Positions 23,472 through 31,748 of a stretch of DNA of 64,000 nt are shown here, piece by piece. This stretch comes from PALSA-1440 sp050011195 (lineage in GTDB: Bacteria > Verrucomicrobiota > Verrucomicrobiia > Limisphaerales > UBA8199): contig JBEKJO010000009.1 of NCBI GenBank assembly GCA_050011195.1, positions 1 to 64,000 of the forward strand, written 5' to 3'. The translations under genes and the position numbers were made by a program. A model generated the notes under the pieces. It worked only from the letters and a program-made list of their open reading frames with translations, made no database searches and had not been told where the DNA came from. Numbering within the stretch: position 1 is the stretch's first letter; each line of letters begins with the position of its first letter.

Positions 23472-23499
23472 ACAGTAGCACGCCGGCTGCGGTCTGCAA
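23472..23499 (-). promoter_or_regulatory. Promoter of mmsA, apparently leaderless
   Basis: On the minus strand, TTGCAG (23494-23499), a 16-base spacer and TACTGT (23472-23477). The -10 box ends exactly 6 bases before the ATG at 23465, the same spacing as for the dihydropyrimidinase gene. Confidence 0.45.
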
Positions 23500-23523
23500 G
23501 CCGGTGATCACCTTACGCAAGCC

Positions 23524-23598
23524 CCGGGAGGGCGAGCGTCCCCGCGAGCCCTGATTTGCCTGAGAAGTTTGGGCTCGCGAGGACGCTCGCCCTCCCGG
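23524..23598. repeat. 28-bp palindromic element (REP-like)
   Basis: The arms 23524-23551 and 23571-23598 are complementary at 27 of 28 positions, and the remaining one is a G-U wobble. The core is GGAGGGCGAGCGTCC. A single-arm relative occurs near 13975-14003. The gap 23466-23827 contains only this element, the mmsA promoter and the heptad array at 23646. Confidence 0.8.
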
Positions 23599-23645
23599 AA
23601 CCGCTCAGCCGCCTTCACGTCGCTACTCCCGCCGGCGCGCTTCCA

Positions 23646-23694
23646 GTTTCAGCCTTCCGCTTTCTGCATTCTGCATTCTTCCTTCTGCCTTCTG
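23646..23694. repeat. Heptad tandem array (7 units)
   Basis: Seven consecutive 7-base units of the type CWTTCTG, for example CATTCTG and CCTTCTG, in strict register. The unit sequence differs from the other heptad arrays but the period is the same. Confidence 0.8.
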
Positions 23695-23827
23695 TCCCCC
23701 TTCCCCCCGCCCGCCAGCACAAGCCGCGAAACGTCATCCGCCCGCTGCACCGAAAAAAACCGGCGCGGCCCGGTGGAGGCAGCGCAGAACCTCACAGCCT
23801 TGAGGCCGCAAAACGGGCGCGCATGTA

Positions 23828-24040
23828 TCAGTTTCGGTCCGAATATCGGTCAACCACGACAACCGCCATAAAGTCATCTGAGCCTTCGATGGCGTTGAAG
23901 GTTACGAGAGTAACGACATGCGCTATGCCTCTCTCAAAACAGAAACGGTCGCCGACACGCGGAATATGGTCGTACGGCCAAACAACCTCTCGATGCTGAT
24001 TGTCGGCTCGAAGAAGTGTGATTTTTGGTGTTTTTTTCAT
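23828..24040 (-). CDS. Small protein of unknown function
   Basis: 70 residues, MKKTPKITLLRADNQHREVV to a charged end (DRYSDRN). It alternates hydrophobic and polar residues as a small beta-barrel would (DRFCFERGIAHVVTLVTF). No family is recognised. It lies 36 bases downstream of the membrane protein gene on the same strand, so the two are probably one unit. No Shine-Dalgarno sequence is seen. Coding status rests on composition and gene spacing. Confidence 0.5.
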   Translation of the reverse strand: MKKTPKITLLRADNQHREVVWPYDHIPRVGDRFCFERGIAHVVTLVTFNAIEGSDDFMAVVVVDRYSDRN

Positions 24041-24076
24041 AAATAGCGATGTGTGGTCTAACGACCAGCGACCTCG

Positions 24077-24709
24077 TTAGGCAGTTGGTTTTTCATTTCG
24101 TCTTTCATCAACAAGACGCTGGACAGCTTCCTGCCATGGATACTCCATGCGCCCTGCGCCAACGCTGGCGGTGTTGTAATTGCAGGCGCGATTTCGGCAC
24201 AGGTAATTGTCATACGTTTCAAGGAACCCGGTGGGCTCTGGCGCTGGCTTTTGGCAACGAGGACAGGAGGCCCTCACGTGAACGACCCTTCCCTTCGGAA
24301 ACGAATAGCGCCAGGTGAAATCGAGTCCGAAGAATGTGTCGCTGCGGTATCGGTACAGGCGCGCATACCAAAGCAAGTGCAGCAAAACCAACGGCAGGAG
24401 GAACAATGCTGGCAACACCCATGCTGATACTCGAATGTCTGCTCGCAGCAGAGATAAAAGTCCGTGCGGAGTAGGTTTCGCCGCGACGATGGCTTTCCAG
24501 AGAAGGTTTAGCAGTAGTGCCAGAACCGGCAGCACGATAGCCGACGTTAGGACATGTACCAGAATCCCATCTTTGTTGCTGCGAATCCAGCGCAAGCACT
24601 TTTTGCCTTCTGCTTGAATTGCTTCAAAGGTGGCCGCTGAGATCGTGGCGCCACCGTCCTTATGTAGAGTCACTTTGGATTCGACTTTGATACTGCGTGG
24701 ATGATTCAT
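24077..24709 (-). CDS. Two-helix membrane protein with cysteine pairs
   Basis: 210 residues. A soluble N-terminus (about 50 residues) precedes transmembrane helices at about 52-75 (VLTSAIVLPVLALLLNLLW) and 95-118 (AWVLPALFLLPLVLLHLLW). A C-terminal cytoplasmic domain has cysteines in CPRCQKP and CRNRAC that probably form a zinc ribbon. No family is recognised. It is likely co-transcribed with the 70-residue gene downstream. Confidence 0.6.
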   Translation of the reverse strand: MNHPRSIKVESKVTLHKDGGATISAATFEAIQAEGKKCLRWIRSNKDGILVHVLTSAIVLPVLALLLNLLWKAIVAAKPTPHGLLSLLRADIRVSAWVLPALFLLPLVLLHLLWYARLYRYRSDTFFGLDFTWRYSFPKGRVVHVRASCPRCQKPAPEPTGFLETYDNYLCRNRACNYNTASVGAGRMEYPWQEAVQRLVDERRNEKPTA

Positions 24710-24966
24710 GTTTTCTTCTTCGTGTTCTTTTTCGATTACAACTCACACCAATGTGCGTAAACCGCAAGAACGAAACGCCAAACGCCAAAGCCGTCGTTTT
24801 TCAGCCGTGTCGGCTGGGCCGGGCGGGAGCGGATTCCGGCGGGTTTCCGGTTCGGCGGGCGGAAAACCCCATTTCACGAGGAAAACCGCGAGTCTTGGCC
24901 CAAGACGGGGCTTCTTTTGGCACTCAGGTCGCACGTTGCTTTCTTGCAAACCTTCTGGCGCGGACG

Positions 24967-24972
24967 TAACCT
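24967..24972 (+). promoter_or_regulatory. -10 box of a promoter for the DUF2442 gene
   Basis: TAACCT at 24967-24972, preceded by a 17-base spacer and TTGCAA at 24944-24949. It predicts a leader of about 22 bases before the ATG at 25002. The rest of 24710-25001 contains two copies of the heptad AACGCCA (24774-24787) and no gene. Confidence 0.4.
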
Positions 24973-25001
24973 TATCCAGTGCCGACGGTGCTGCGCGTCA
25001 A

Positions 25002-25295
25002 ATGAAACTGAATAACACTCCGCCACCGGACATAACGACGGTGCAAATCACCGATGAACGGCTGACCTTCGGCTTGGAAGACGGACGGACGGTGAGCGTA
25101 CCGCTGTCGTTTTATCCCACGTTGCAACTCGCCACACGGCGCGAACGCGCGGACTTTGAGATCACCCACACCTCCGTTTATTGGCCGAAGCTTGATTGCG
25201 ACATCAGTTCCGACTGCCTGCTGCGCGGCGCCAAGGAAGCCCGCAAATTTGCCGAGCGCGCCTGGCGCAAAAAGGCCAAGCTCGCCGCCGCCTGA
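25002..25295 (+). CDS. DUF2442 domain protein
   Basis: 97 residues. The pattern LTFGLEDGRTVSVPLSFYP, then LATRRERADFE, and WPKLDCDIS matches the DUF2442 family of small proteins. These are often encoded beside a partner DUF4160 or toxin-antitoxin-like gene; no such partner is visible here. Function is unproven. It is convergent with the prpC end of the catabolic operon. I chose the ATG at 25002 because the domain starts right after it; the frame remains open further upstream. Confidence 0.75.
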   Translation: MKLNNTPPPDITTVQITDERLTFGLEDGRTVSVPLSFYPTLQLATRRERADFEITHTSVYWPKLDCDISSDCLLRGAKEARKFAERAWRKKAKLAAA

Positions 25296-25329
25296 ATTCA
25301 AGAGAGTTGGCCGCGGCTCTGCGTCAAGA

Positions 25330-26463
25330 CTACCCGCGATGGACCAGGGGCACAACCCGGCGCTCCGCCGGACCGGTGTAGTGTGAGAGCGGACGGATGA
25401 GGCGGTTGGCGGCCAACTGCTCCATGATGTGCGCCGTCCAGCCCGTGATGCGCGCCATCACGAAGATGGGCGTGAACATGTCAATGTCAATCCCCATCAG
25501 GTAGTAGGCGGGGCCGGAGTAGAAGTCAAGGTTGGGATAGATGCCCTTCTCTTTGAGCATGGTTTCGGCGAGGATGTCGCAGATTTCCAGCCATTGCTTC
25601 TGGCCGGTGAGGTCGGCCATCTGGCGGGCGTATTTGTGCATCGTCGGACAACGGGAGTCGCCTTTCTTATAGACGCGGTGGCCGAACCCCATGATCTTGC
25701 GCTTTTCGCGCAGGGCCGTCAGCATCCAGTCGCGGGCGCGCGCCGGCTCGCCGATTTCGAGCAACATGCGCATGACCTCTTCGTTGGCGCCGCCGTGCAA
25801 GGGGCCTTTGAGCGAGCCGATGCCCGCCGTGACGCCGCTATAAATGTCCGACAGCGTCGAAACCACGACCCGGGCCGTGAAGGTGGAGGCGTTGAAACCG
25901 TGTTCGGCATAAAGGATAAGTGATACCTCGAACGCGCGGACCACTTCCGATGGCGGCGCCTGCCCGAGGCAGATGTGGAAGAAATTCTGCGCAAAGCTCA
26001 GGTCGCTGCGCGGAGGAATAATCTCCAGGCCCTTGCGCACCCGGTAGAAGGAGCCCAACATGATGGGAATCTTCGCCATCATGCTGATCGCGCGGTCCAG
26101 GTTGGCGGCGGCGTCCTCTTTGTCCGGGGCCGGGTCTTCCATGCCGAGGAAACTGACCGCCGTGCGGAGCAGGTCCATCGGGTGGGCGGTGCGCGGGGTT
26201 TTCTGAATCACTGCCAGCAACTCCTTGCTCAGATGGCGCCGTGAGCGCCCGTCGGCCTGAAAAGCGGCGAGCTGCTGCGCGTTGGGCAGTTCGCCGTGCC
26301 ACAGCAGCCAGGCGACTTCTTCGAAGCAGCAATGCTCGGCCAGCTCCTGCACCGGATAGCCGAAATAGACGAGCGAGTTGATTTCCGGCATCACCTTGGA
26401 GATGCGCGTGGAGTCCACGACCACGCCGTCCAGGCCGCGGTGGATAACGGTTTCGTCAGCCAT
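25330..26463 (-). CDS. prpC: 2-Methylcitrate synthase / citrate synthase family
   Basis: 377 residues, the length of the short bacterial type. Condenses propionyl-CoA (or acetyl-CoA) with oxaloacetate. Catalytic His residues are visible in GPLHGGANEEV and GFGHRVYK, and the catalytic Asp region is in NLDFYSGPAYYLMG. Sequence alone does not separate 2-methylcitrate from citrate synthase here. The prpD-prpB-prpC order, with a gap of only 9 bases after prpB, supports the methylcitrate role. It is the last gene of the preT-preA-prpD-prpB-prpC run. Confidence 0.85.
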   Translation of the reverse strand: MADETVIHRGLDGVVVDSTRISKVMPEINSLVYFGYPVQELAEHCCFEEVAWLLWHGELPNAQQLAAFQADGRSRRHLSKELLAVIQKTPRTAHPMDLLRTAVSFLGMEDPAPDKEDAAANLDRAISMMAKIPIMLGSFYRVRKGLEIIPPRSDLSFAQNFFHICLGQAPPSEVVRAFEVSLILYAEHGFNASTFTARVVVSTLSDIYSGVTAGIGSLKGPLHGGANEEVMRMLLEIGEPARARDWMLTALREKRKIMGFGHRVYKKGDSRCPTMHKYARQMADLTGQKQWLEICDILAETMLKEKGIYPNLDFYSGPAYYLMGIDIDMFTPIFVMARITGWTAHIMEQLAANRLIRPLSHYTGPAERRVVPLVHRG

Positions 26464-26472
26464 AATCGTCAG

Positions 26473-27366
26473 TCAGGGTTTGAAGTTATCTATGTCTTTG
26501 TCGAACTGGGCGTATTTCTCGTATTGGATCAGTTCATACAATTCGGCGCGAGTTTGCATTTTGTCAAGCAGGAGGGCTTGCGTGCCTTCGGCTTTCAGGA
26601 CCGCCAGACCCTGTTCAACGGCTTTCATCGCCAGGCGCAACGAGGTCACCGGATAGATAACCAGGTTCAAGCCGAGGTCCGCCAATTGCCGCGCGGAGAG
26701 CAGTTTGGTCTTCCCGAACTCGGTCATGTTCGCCAGCAACGGAACGGCGACGGCCTTGCGGAACTGCTCGAACTCGGACTCGTCGTGCAAGGCTTCCGGG
26801 AAAATCATGTCTGCGCCGGCATCCACATACACCTTGGCCCGCTCGATCGCCCCGGCCAATCCTTCGGATTCGCGCGCGTCGGTGCGGGCGATGATGACGA
26901 AGTTGGCATCGCGACGCGCGCCGGTGGCGGCGCGGAGTTTCTTTACCATGTCGGCGGCGGGGACGAGCGATTTGTGGTCGAGGTGGCCGCAACGCTTCGG
27001 GTTGAGCTGGTCTTCGAAGTGGCAACCGCACAAGCCAAGCTCCTCGAATTCCTGGACGGTGCGCGCGGCGCTCAGGGGTTCGCCAAAACCAGTGTCGGCG
27101 TCAATGATGGCGGGCAGGCGGGTGACCCGGGCGATGGCGCGTCCGCGCTGGGCGACCTCGCTGAGGGTGGTGAGGCCGACATCAGGCAGCGCGAGGTCGG
27201 CTGACAGGACCGCGCCGGAGATATAAACGCCCTCGAAACCGTGGCGTTCGATCAGCAGCGAGACCAGCGGCGAAAACGCGCCCGGGAATCGAAGCAGTGC
27301 GCCCGAGCGCAGGGCGGCGCGGAACTCGGCGCGCTTCCGGGCGGCGGATTTGGCGGCGAATAGCAT
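26473..27366 (-). CDS. prpB: 2-Methylisocitrate lyase
   Basis: 297 residues. Cleaves 2-methylisocitrate to pyruvate and succinate with Mg2+. The signature LNPKRCGHLD (K124-R125-C126-G127-H128) is the active-site motif of the isocitrate lyase/PEP mutase superfamily, and DADTGFGEP supplies metal ligands. The ATG at 27366 follows the prpD stop after one base (TGACATG), so translation is probably coupled. An in-frame start further upstream would lie inside prpD and is not needed. Confidence 0.92.
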   Translation of the reverse strand: MLFAAKSAARKRAEFRAALRSGALLRFPGAFSPLVSLLIERHGFEGVYISGAVLSADLALPDVGLTTLSEVAQRGRAIARVTRLPAIIDADTGFGEPLSAARTVQEFEELGLCGCHFEDQLNPKRCGHLDHKSLVPAADMVKKLRAATGARRDANFVIIARTDARESEGLAGAIERAKVYVDAGADMIFPEALHDESEFEQFRKAVAVPLLANMTEFGKTKLLSARQLADLGLNLVIYPVTSLRLAMKAVEQGLAVLKAEGTQALLLDKMQTRAELYELIQYEKYAQFDKDIDNFKP

Positions 27367-27367
27367 G

Positions 27368-28876
27368 TCAGAAAATGCCGCGGTTATCGCGGGTTGCACA
27401 AGAAAGTTTCTCCGGCGGCAGCGCCAGGTTGAGCGCGCCAAGTTCGGCGGCGGGGAGTTCGGCCAGGCACTGCGCTGCTTCCAGAAAGCGCTCTGCCTCC
27501 AGTGGCAAGAGCAAATGCTCCGTCAAGGTTCGGAACTTGCGGAGGTAGCCGGGCCGCGCGAATGGACGCGCGCCTAGTGGGTGGGCGTTGGCGACGGCGA
27601 TTTCGTCGGTGAGTCGGCTGCCGTCGGTGAAGGTGATCACCACGCGGCCGCCGAGAGCCTTCTCGCGCGGGTCAGCGGCGTGATAGCGGCGAGTCCATTC
27701 AAGGTCTTCTTCGGTGCAGATCTTTTGCCACAGTGCGACGAGCGCGGGGTCGTGTGCCAATTCCGTCGCGTAGCTTTTCACGTGATGCCAGAAGCCGGTG
27801 CGCAGTGCGGCGGCAAAGATGTACATCAGGCTATGGTCAAGAGTCTCCCGGCTGGCGTCTGGGTCCAGCTTCTGCGGGTCTCCCGAGCCAGTGCCGATGA
27901 CGGCGTGCGTGTGATGGCTGGTGTGGATGACAATTTCCCGAATCCGGCTGAGGTCGGGAATCCGGCCTCGCAGCCGGAAGGCGAGATCAATCCACGCCTG
28001 GGCCTGGTATTCGGCGGAATGTTCCTTGGTATAGGAATCGAGAATAGCGCGGCAGGGCGCGCCGGGCGCGGGCAACGGAACCTCGTAGGCGGCGCCGGGT
28101 CCACCGAGCATCCAGGCGATGACGCTGTCCTCGCCTTCGTAGATTGGGGAGGGGCTTTTCTCGCCGCGCATGGCCCGGTCCACGGCCTCGATGGCGAGCT
28201 TGCCGGCGTGGGCCGGTGCGTAGGCCTTCCAGCTTGAGATCTCGCCTTTGCGCGACTGCCGGGTGGTAAAGCTGACATGCACCGCCTGCTGCACGGCTTG
28301 ATAAATGGTCTCCGTGTCCAGTTGCAGCAGGGCGCCCACGCCGGCCGCGACGGACGGGCCGAGGTGCGCGATGTGATCCTTCTTGTATTGGTGGAGGCAG
28401 ACGGCGCGGACGAGGTTGATTTGGATTTCGTAAGCGACGGCGATGGCGCAGAGCAATTGCACGCCGGTGCCACCGCATTGCTGGGCGACGGCCAGGAGCG
28501 GCGGGATGTTGTCCCCGGGGTGCGAGTAATCCGCCGCAAGGAAAGTGTCGTGCATGTCCAGCTCGCGCACGGCGACCCCGTTGGCCCAAGCGGCCCATTC
28601 GGCTTCAAAGCGCCGGTCCGACGGGATGCCGAACAGCGTGGCGCCGCCCGGACGCGGATGGGCCAGCGCCTGGGACCGGGCATTGGCGACGGGCGCGCGC
28701 TTGATGGCGGCGAGCGCGACGCCGGCGTTATCAATGATGCGGTTGATCACCATCTCCGTTACCTCCGCGTCGGCAGGAGGCGCGGCGTTCGCGACCTCCG
28801 CAATCTTCCACGCAAGCTGCTCCGTTTTCGGCAGGGGGGTCTTCGACGGACAAACTTGAACCCGGTGGATGACCAT
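27368..28876 (-). CDS. prpD: MmgE/PrpD family 2-methylcitrate dehydratase
   Basis: 502 residues from the ATG at 28876, which shares its first base with the preA stop codon (TGATG). PrpD dehydrates 2-methylcitrate to 2-methylaconitate in the cytosol. Family features include the helical N-terminal core with DNAGVALAAI, the motif VRELDMHDTF near residue 120, HPGDNIPPLLAVAQQ and KSYATE. The wider MmgE/PrpD family also has other dehydratase and immune-related members, so the call leans on the adjacent prpB and prpC. The separate hydration to 2-methylisocitrate would need an aconitase outside the window. Confidence 0.88.
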   Translation of the reverse strand: MVIHRVQVCPSKTPLPKTEQLAWKIAEVANAAPPADAEVTEMVINRIIDNAGVALAAIKRAPVANARSQALAHPRPGGATLFGIPSDRRFEAEWAAWANGVAVRELDMHDTFLAADYSHPGDNIPPLLAVAQQCGGTGVQLLCAIAVAYEIQINLVRAVCLHQYKKDHIAHLGPSVAAGVGALLQLDTETIYQAVQQAVHVSFTTRQSRKGEISSWKAYAPAHAGKLAIEAVDRAMRGEKSPSPIYEGEDSVIAWMLGGPGAAYEVPLPAPGAPCRAILDSYTKEHSAEYQAQAWIDLAFRLRGRIPDLSRIREIVIHTSHHTHAVIGTGSGDPQKLDPDASRETLDHSLMYIFAAALRTGFWHHVKSYATELAHDPALVALWQKICTEEDLEWTRRYHAADPREKALGGRVVITFTDGSRLTDEIAVANAHPLGARPFARPGYLRKFRTLTEHLLLPLEAERFLEAAQCLAELPAAELGALNLALPPEKLSCATRDNRGIF

Positions 28877-30186
28877 CACGGATGTGCCGGGATCGGCTTC
28901 ATTTCGCCCCGGGCGATTTTCTCCTGGTATTCGCTCCAACTCATCTTCGGCTGGCCGCGATCGATTGACACCATCGTGATACACCCGTCCACCGGGCAGA
29001 CGATCGCGCACAGGTTGCAGCCCACGCAGTCGGCCTCGCGCACTTGGGGGATGGGTTTGCCGGGAACGCGGCCCGGGCCGAGGCCCTGGCCGTTAGGCGG
29101 CACCAAGTCGATGCACTGGTGCGCGCCGTCCTCGCAGGCGATGTAGCACAGATTGCAACCGATGCACTGGTCGTAATTGATGCGGGCAATGCGCTTGTAA
29201 TTCAGGTCCAGCGACTCCCACTTTTTGATGGCAGGCACGGCTTTGCCGACCAAATCCGCGACGCTCTGGAAGCCTTTGGCATCCAGATAATCATTCAACC
29301 CGTCCATCATGTCCTCCACGATGCGGAAACCGTAGTGCATAATGGCGGTGCAGACCTGGACGCTGGTCGAGCCGAGGGCGATAAACTCCGCCGCATCGCG
29401 CCAGTTGGCGATCCCGCCGATGCCCGAAATCGGCAGGCCCACTTCGGGATCGGCGGCGCAGCTCTGCACCATGTTCAGCGCAATCGGCTTGACCGCCGGG
29501 CCACAGTAGCCGCCGTGCGTGCTCAAACCGCCGACTTCTGGTTCCGGAACCAGGCTGTCGAGATTGACCTGCGTGATGCTGTTGAGCGTATTAATCAGTG
29601 AGATCGCGTTGGCTCCGCCTTTCCTGGCCGCGCGAGCCGCCTGCGTTATGTCGGTAATGTTGGGCGTCAGCTTCACGACCACCGGAATCGTGGCGACCTC
29701 CATTACCCAACTGACGATTCTCTCCGTCACGGCCGGCTGTTGGCCGACGGCGGACCCCATGCCGCGTTCACACATCCCGTGCGGACAACCGAAGTTGAGT
29801 TCGACGCCATCGGCCCCGGCGTCCGCGGAACGCTTGACGAATTCATGCCAGCGCTCCCGCGTGTCCACCATCAGCGAGGCGATGATGGGCCGGCCCGGCC
29901 AGCGGCGTTTGACGTCGGCAATTTCGCGGAAGTTGGTTTCGGGCGAACGGTCGCTGGTGAGTTCGATATTGTTGAAGCCCGCCATGCGCAGCGTGCCCAG
30001 GTTCAGCGCGGAGTAGCGGGAAGACGTATTGACGATGGCGTCGCTGATCGTTTTCCAGACAATCCCGCCCCACCCCGCTTCGAAGGCGCGGTGGGCCTGG
30101 TGGGCGGTGTTCGACGGCGGGCCAGAGGCGACCCAGAACGGATTGGGCGACTTGATGCCGGCGAGATTAATGGACAGATCGGCCAT
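28876..30186 (-). CDS. preA: NAD-dependent dihydropyrimidine dehydrogenase, catalytic subunit
   Basis: 436 residues. With PreT it reduces uracil and thymine to the 5,6-dihydro forms. The N-terminal FMN-binding TIM barrel resembles class 1 dihydroorotate dehydrogenase, with NFGCPHGMCERGMG around the catalytic Cys loop and GIGGIANWRDAAEF for the FMN phosphate. The C-terminus carries two 4Fe-4S sites, CIGCNLCYIAC and CVGCNLCAIVCP. It is 14 bases downstream of preT and overlaps prpD by one base, so it links pyrimidine reduction and the methylcitrate genes in one transcript. Confidence 0.93.
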   Translation of the reverse strand: MADLSINLAGIKSPNPFWVASGPPSNTAHQAHRAFEAGWGGIVWKTISDAIVNTSSRYSALNLGTLRMAGFNNIELTSDRSPETNFREIADVKRRWPGRPIIASLMVDTRERWHEFVKRSADAGADGVELNFGCPHGMCERGMGSAVGQQPAVTERIVSWVMEVATIPVVVKLTPNITDITQAARAARKGGANAISLINTLNSITQVNLDSLVPEPEVGGLSTHGGYCGPAVKPIALNMVQSCAADPEVGLPISGIGGIANWRDAAEFIALGSTSVQVCTAIMHYGFRIVEDMMDGLNDYLDAKGFQSVADLVGKAVPAIKKWESLDLNYKRIARINYDQCIGCNLCYIACEDGAHQCIDLVPPNGQGLGPGRVPGKPIPQVREADCVGCNLCAIVCPVDGCITMVSIDRGQPKMSWSEYQEKIARGEMKPIPAHP

Positions 30187-30200
30187 AAACTCAGAAGGGG

Positions 30201-31667
30201 TTAACGGATTGAACTCTTTTGTTTGGCATATTCTTTCTCCAACTCCCGCACGCGAATTGGCCGGTCGAAGCCTGAGCCGACCGGCAGGCCTTTCACCCCG
30301 TAACGCGAGGGTTGCATCGGCCCGATCACTTTTTGCCCGGCGAAGGAGGCGTGAATGCCGCGGGCGGCTTTTTTGCCTTCGGCCACGGCGTTGACGACTT
30401 CGCGACCGCCGTTGGCGCAGTCGCCCCCGGCGAACACGCGCGGAATGTTCGTCTGCCCGGTGTCCGGGTTGCGCACTACCACGCCGCGTTTATCCAGTTC
30501 GAGCGCGGGAAAAAGCCTTTTGAACAGATTCACCTGCTTTTCTTCGCCAATGGCCTTGATGACCATGTCGAAAGGTTCAACGAATTCGGAGCCAGCAAGG
30601 GTTTGCAGTTTCCCCTTTGTGCTCGCCGTGCGTCCGAGCTTCAAACCAGTGACATGGCCCCTGCCGTCCGAGAGGATTTCCAGCGGCACCACGTTGAAGA
30701 GGAAGCGCGCGCCGTCGGTCTTGGCCAGCTTCTGCTCGAAATCGTAAGCGGGCATCTCTGCCTGGCTGCGACGATAGACGATGACCGCGTCGCGCGCGCC
30801 CAGGCGCCGGGCTTGCGTGACGGCATCAATGGCGGTGTTGCCGCCCCCAATGACGGCCACGCGGTCGCCCACCGGCACCTGGTGCAGCGGGTGCGTGTGA
30901 ATCTGTTCGATGAACTCAAGCGCCTCGACCACTTCCGGCAAATCCTCGCCCGGGACGTTCAGGCGCGCGCCTTTGCCCAGCCCCAGCCCGAGGAAAAGGG
31001 CGTCGAATTCCTTTTGAATTTGCTCGACCGGGAGGTCCCGGCCGACTTCAACCCCGCAACGGAACTCGACGCCCAGGCTTTGAATCATGGCCACTTCCGC
31101 CAGGCTCACCTCCGGCATCATCTTGTAACAAGCGATGCCGTAGGTGTTGAGTCCGCCGGCATTCGGCTTTTTCTCAAAGACGACGACCTCGTGGCCCAGT
31201 TGCGCCAGTTCCGCCGCGCAACCGAGCCCCGCGGGCCCCCCGCCGATGACGGCGACGCGCCGGCCGGATTTCCTGGCCGGCGTTTTCAACACGGGAAGCC
31301 GGTTCTGCAACGCGTGGTCAGTGGCATGCCGCTGCAGCCGGCCGATTTTCACCGGGTCGCCTTCCCGGTCAAGCACCACGCAGGCGCCTTCACACAAAAC
31401 TTCGGTCGGGCAGACGCGGGCGCAACTGCCGCCGAGGATGTTGGCGCTGAGAATCGCGCGGGCGGAGCCAGCGAGGTTTCCCGTCGCGATTTTCCTGATG
31501 AACGAAGGGATGTCGATGCCCGTCGGACAGGCCTGGATGCAGGGCGCGTCGAAGCAAAACAAGCAGCGGCCGGCCTCGATAATGGCCTCCTGCGGTGTGT
31601 AGCGCGGCGCGATGTCGGCCATGCTGGCCGCGGCCGCTTCTGGTCCCAGCTTCGGGCTGATAGGCAT
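30201..31667 (-). CDS. preT: NAD-dependent dihydropyrimidine dehydrogenase, flavoprotein subunit
   Basis: 488 residues. Glutamate-synthase small-subunit-like electron-input subunit that passes electrons from NAD(P)H to PreA. The N-terminal 4Fe-4S region has CLFCFDAPCIQACPTGID and GGSCARVCPTEVLCEGAC. The FAD dinucleotide fold is at VIGGGPAGLGCAAELA and the NAD(P) fold at VIGGGNTAIDAVTQARRLGA. I chose the ATG at 31667 over a TTG two codons earlier. It is the first gene of the five-gene operon, and TAATCA lies 10 bases before the ATG as a possible -10 box. The gap to the divergent ureidopropionase is 81 bases. Confidence 0.92.
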   Translation of the reverse strand: MPISPKLGPEAAAASMADIAPRYTPQEAIIEAGRCLFCFDAPCIQACPTGIDIPSFIRKIATGNLAGSARAILSANILGGSCARVCPTEVLCEGACVVLDREGDPVKIGRLQRHATDHALQNRLPVLKTPARKSGRRVAVIGGGPAGLGCAAELAQLGHEVVVFEKKPNAGGLNTYGIACYKMMPEVSLAEVAMIQSLGVEFRCGVEVGRDLPVEQIQKEFDALFLGLGLGKGARLNVPGEDLPEVVEALEFIEQIHTHPLHQVPVGDRVAVIGGGNTAIDAVTQARRLGARDAVIVYRRSQAEMPAYDFEQKLAKTDGARFLFNVVPLEILSDGRGHVTGLKLGRTASTKGKLQTLAGSEFVEPFDMVIKAIGEEKQVNLFKRLFPALELDKRGVVVRNPDTGQTNIPRVFAGGDCANGGREVVNAVAEGKKAARGIHASFAGQKVIGPMQPSRYGVKGLPVGSGFDRPIRVRELEKEYAKQKSSIR

Positions 31668-31687
31668 GTTCAAAGGCTGATTAGTGG

Positions 31688-31716
31688 TTGAAGCTTAAAC
31701 CAACCTTCGCTAAAAT
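31688..31716 (+). promoter_or_regulatory. Sigma-70-type promoter of the beta-ureidopropionase gene
   Basis: TTGAAG (31688-31693), a 17-base spacer and TAAAAT (31711-31716), giving a leader of about 25 bases. It overlaps the region where the divergent preT operon must start, so the two transcripts could share an operator. Confidence 0.6.
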
Positions 31717-31748
31717 GAAAGCAGCAAGATCAATTTCGACACAATCTT

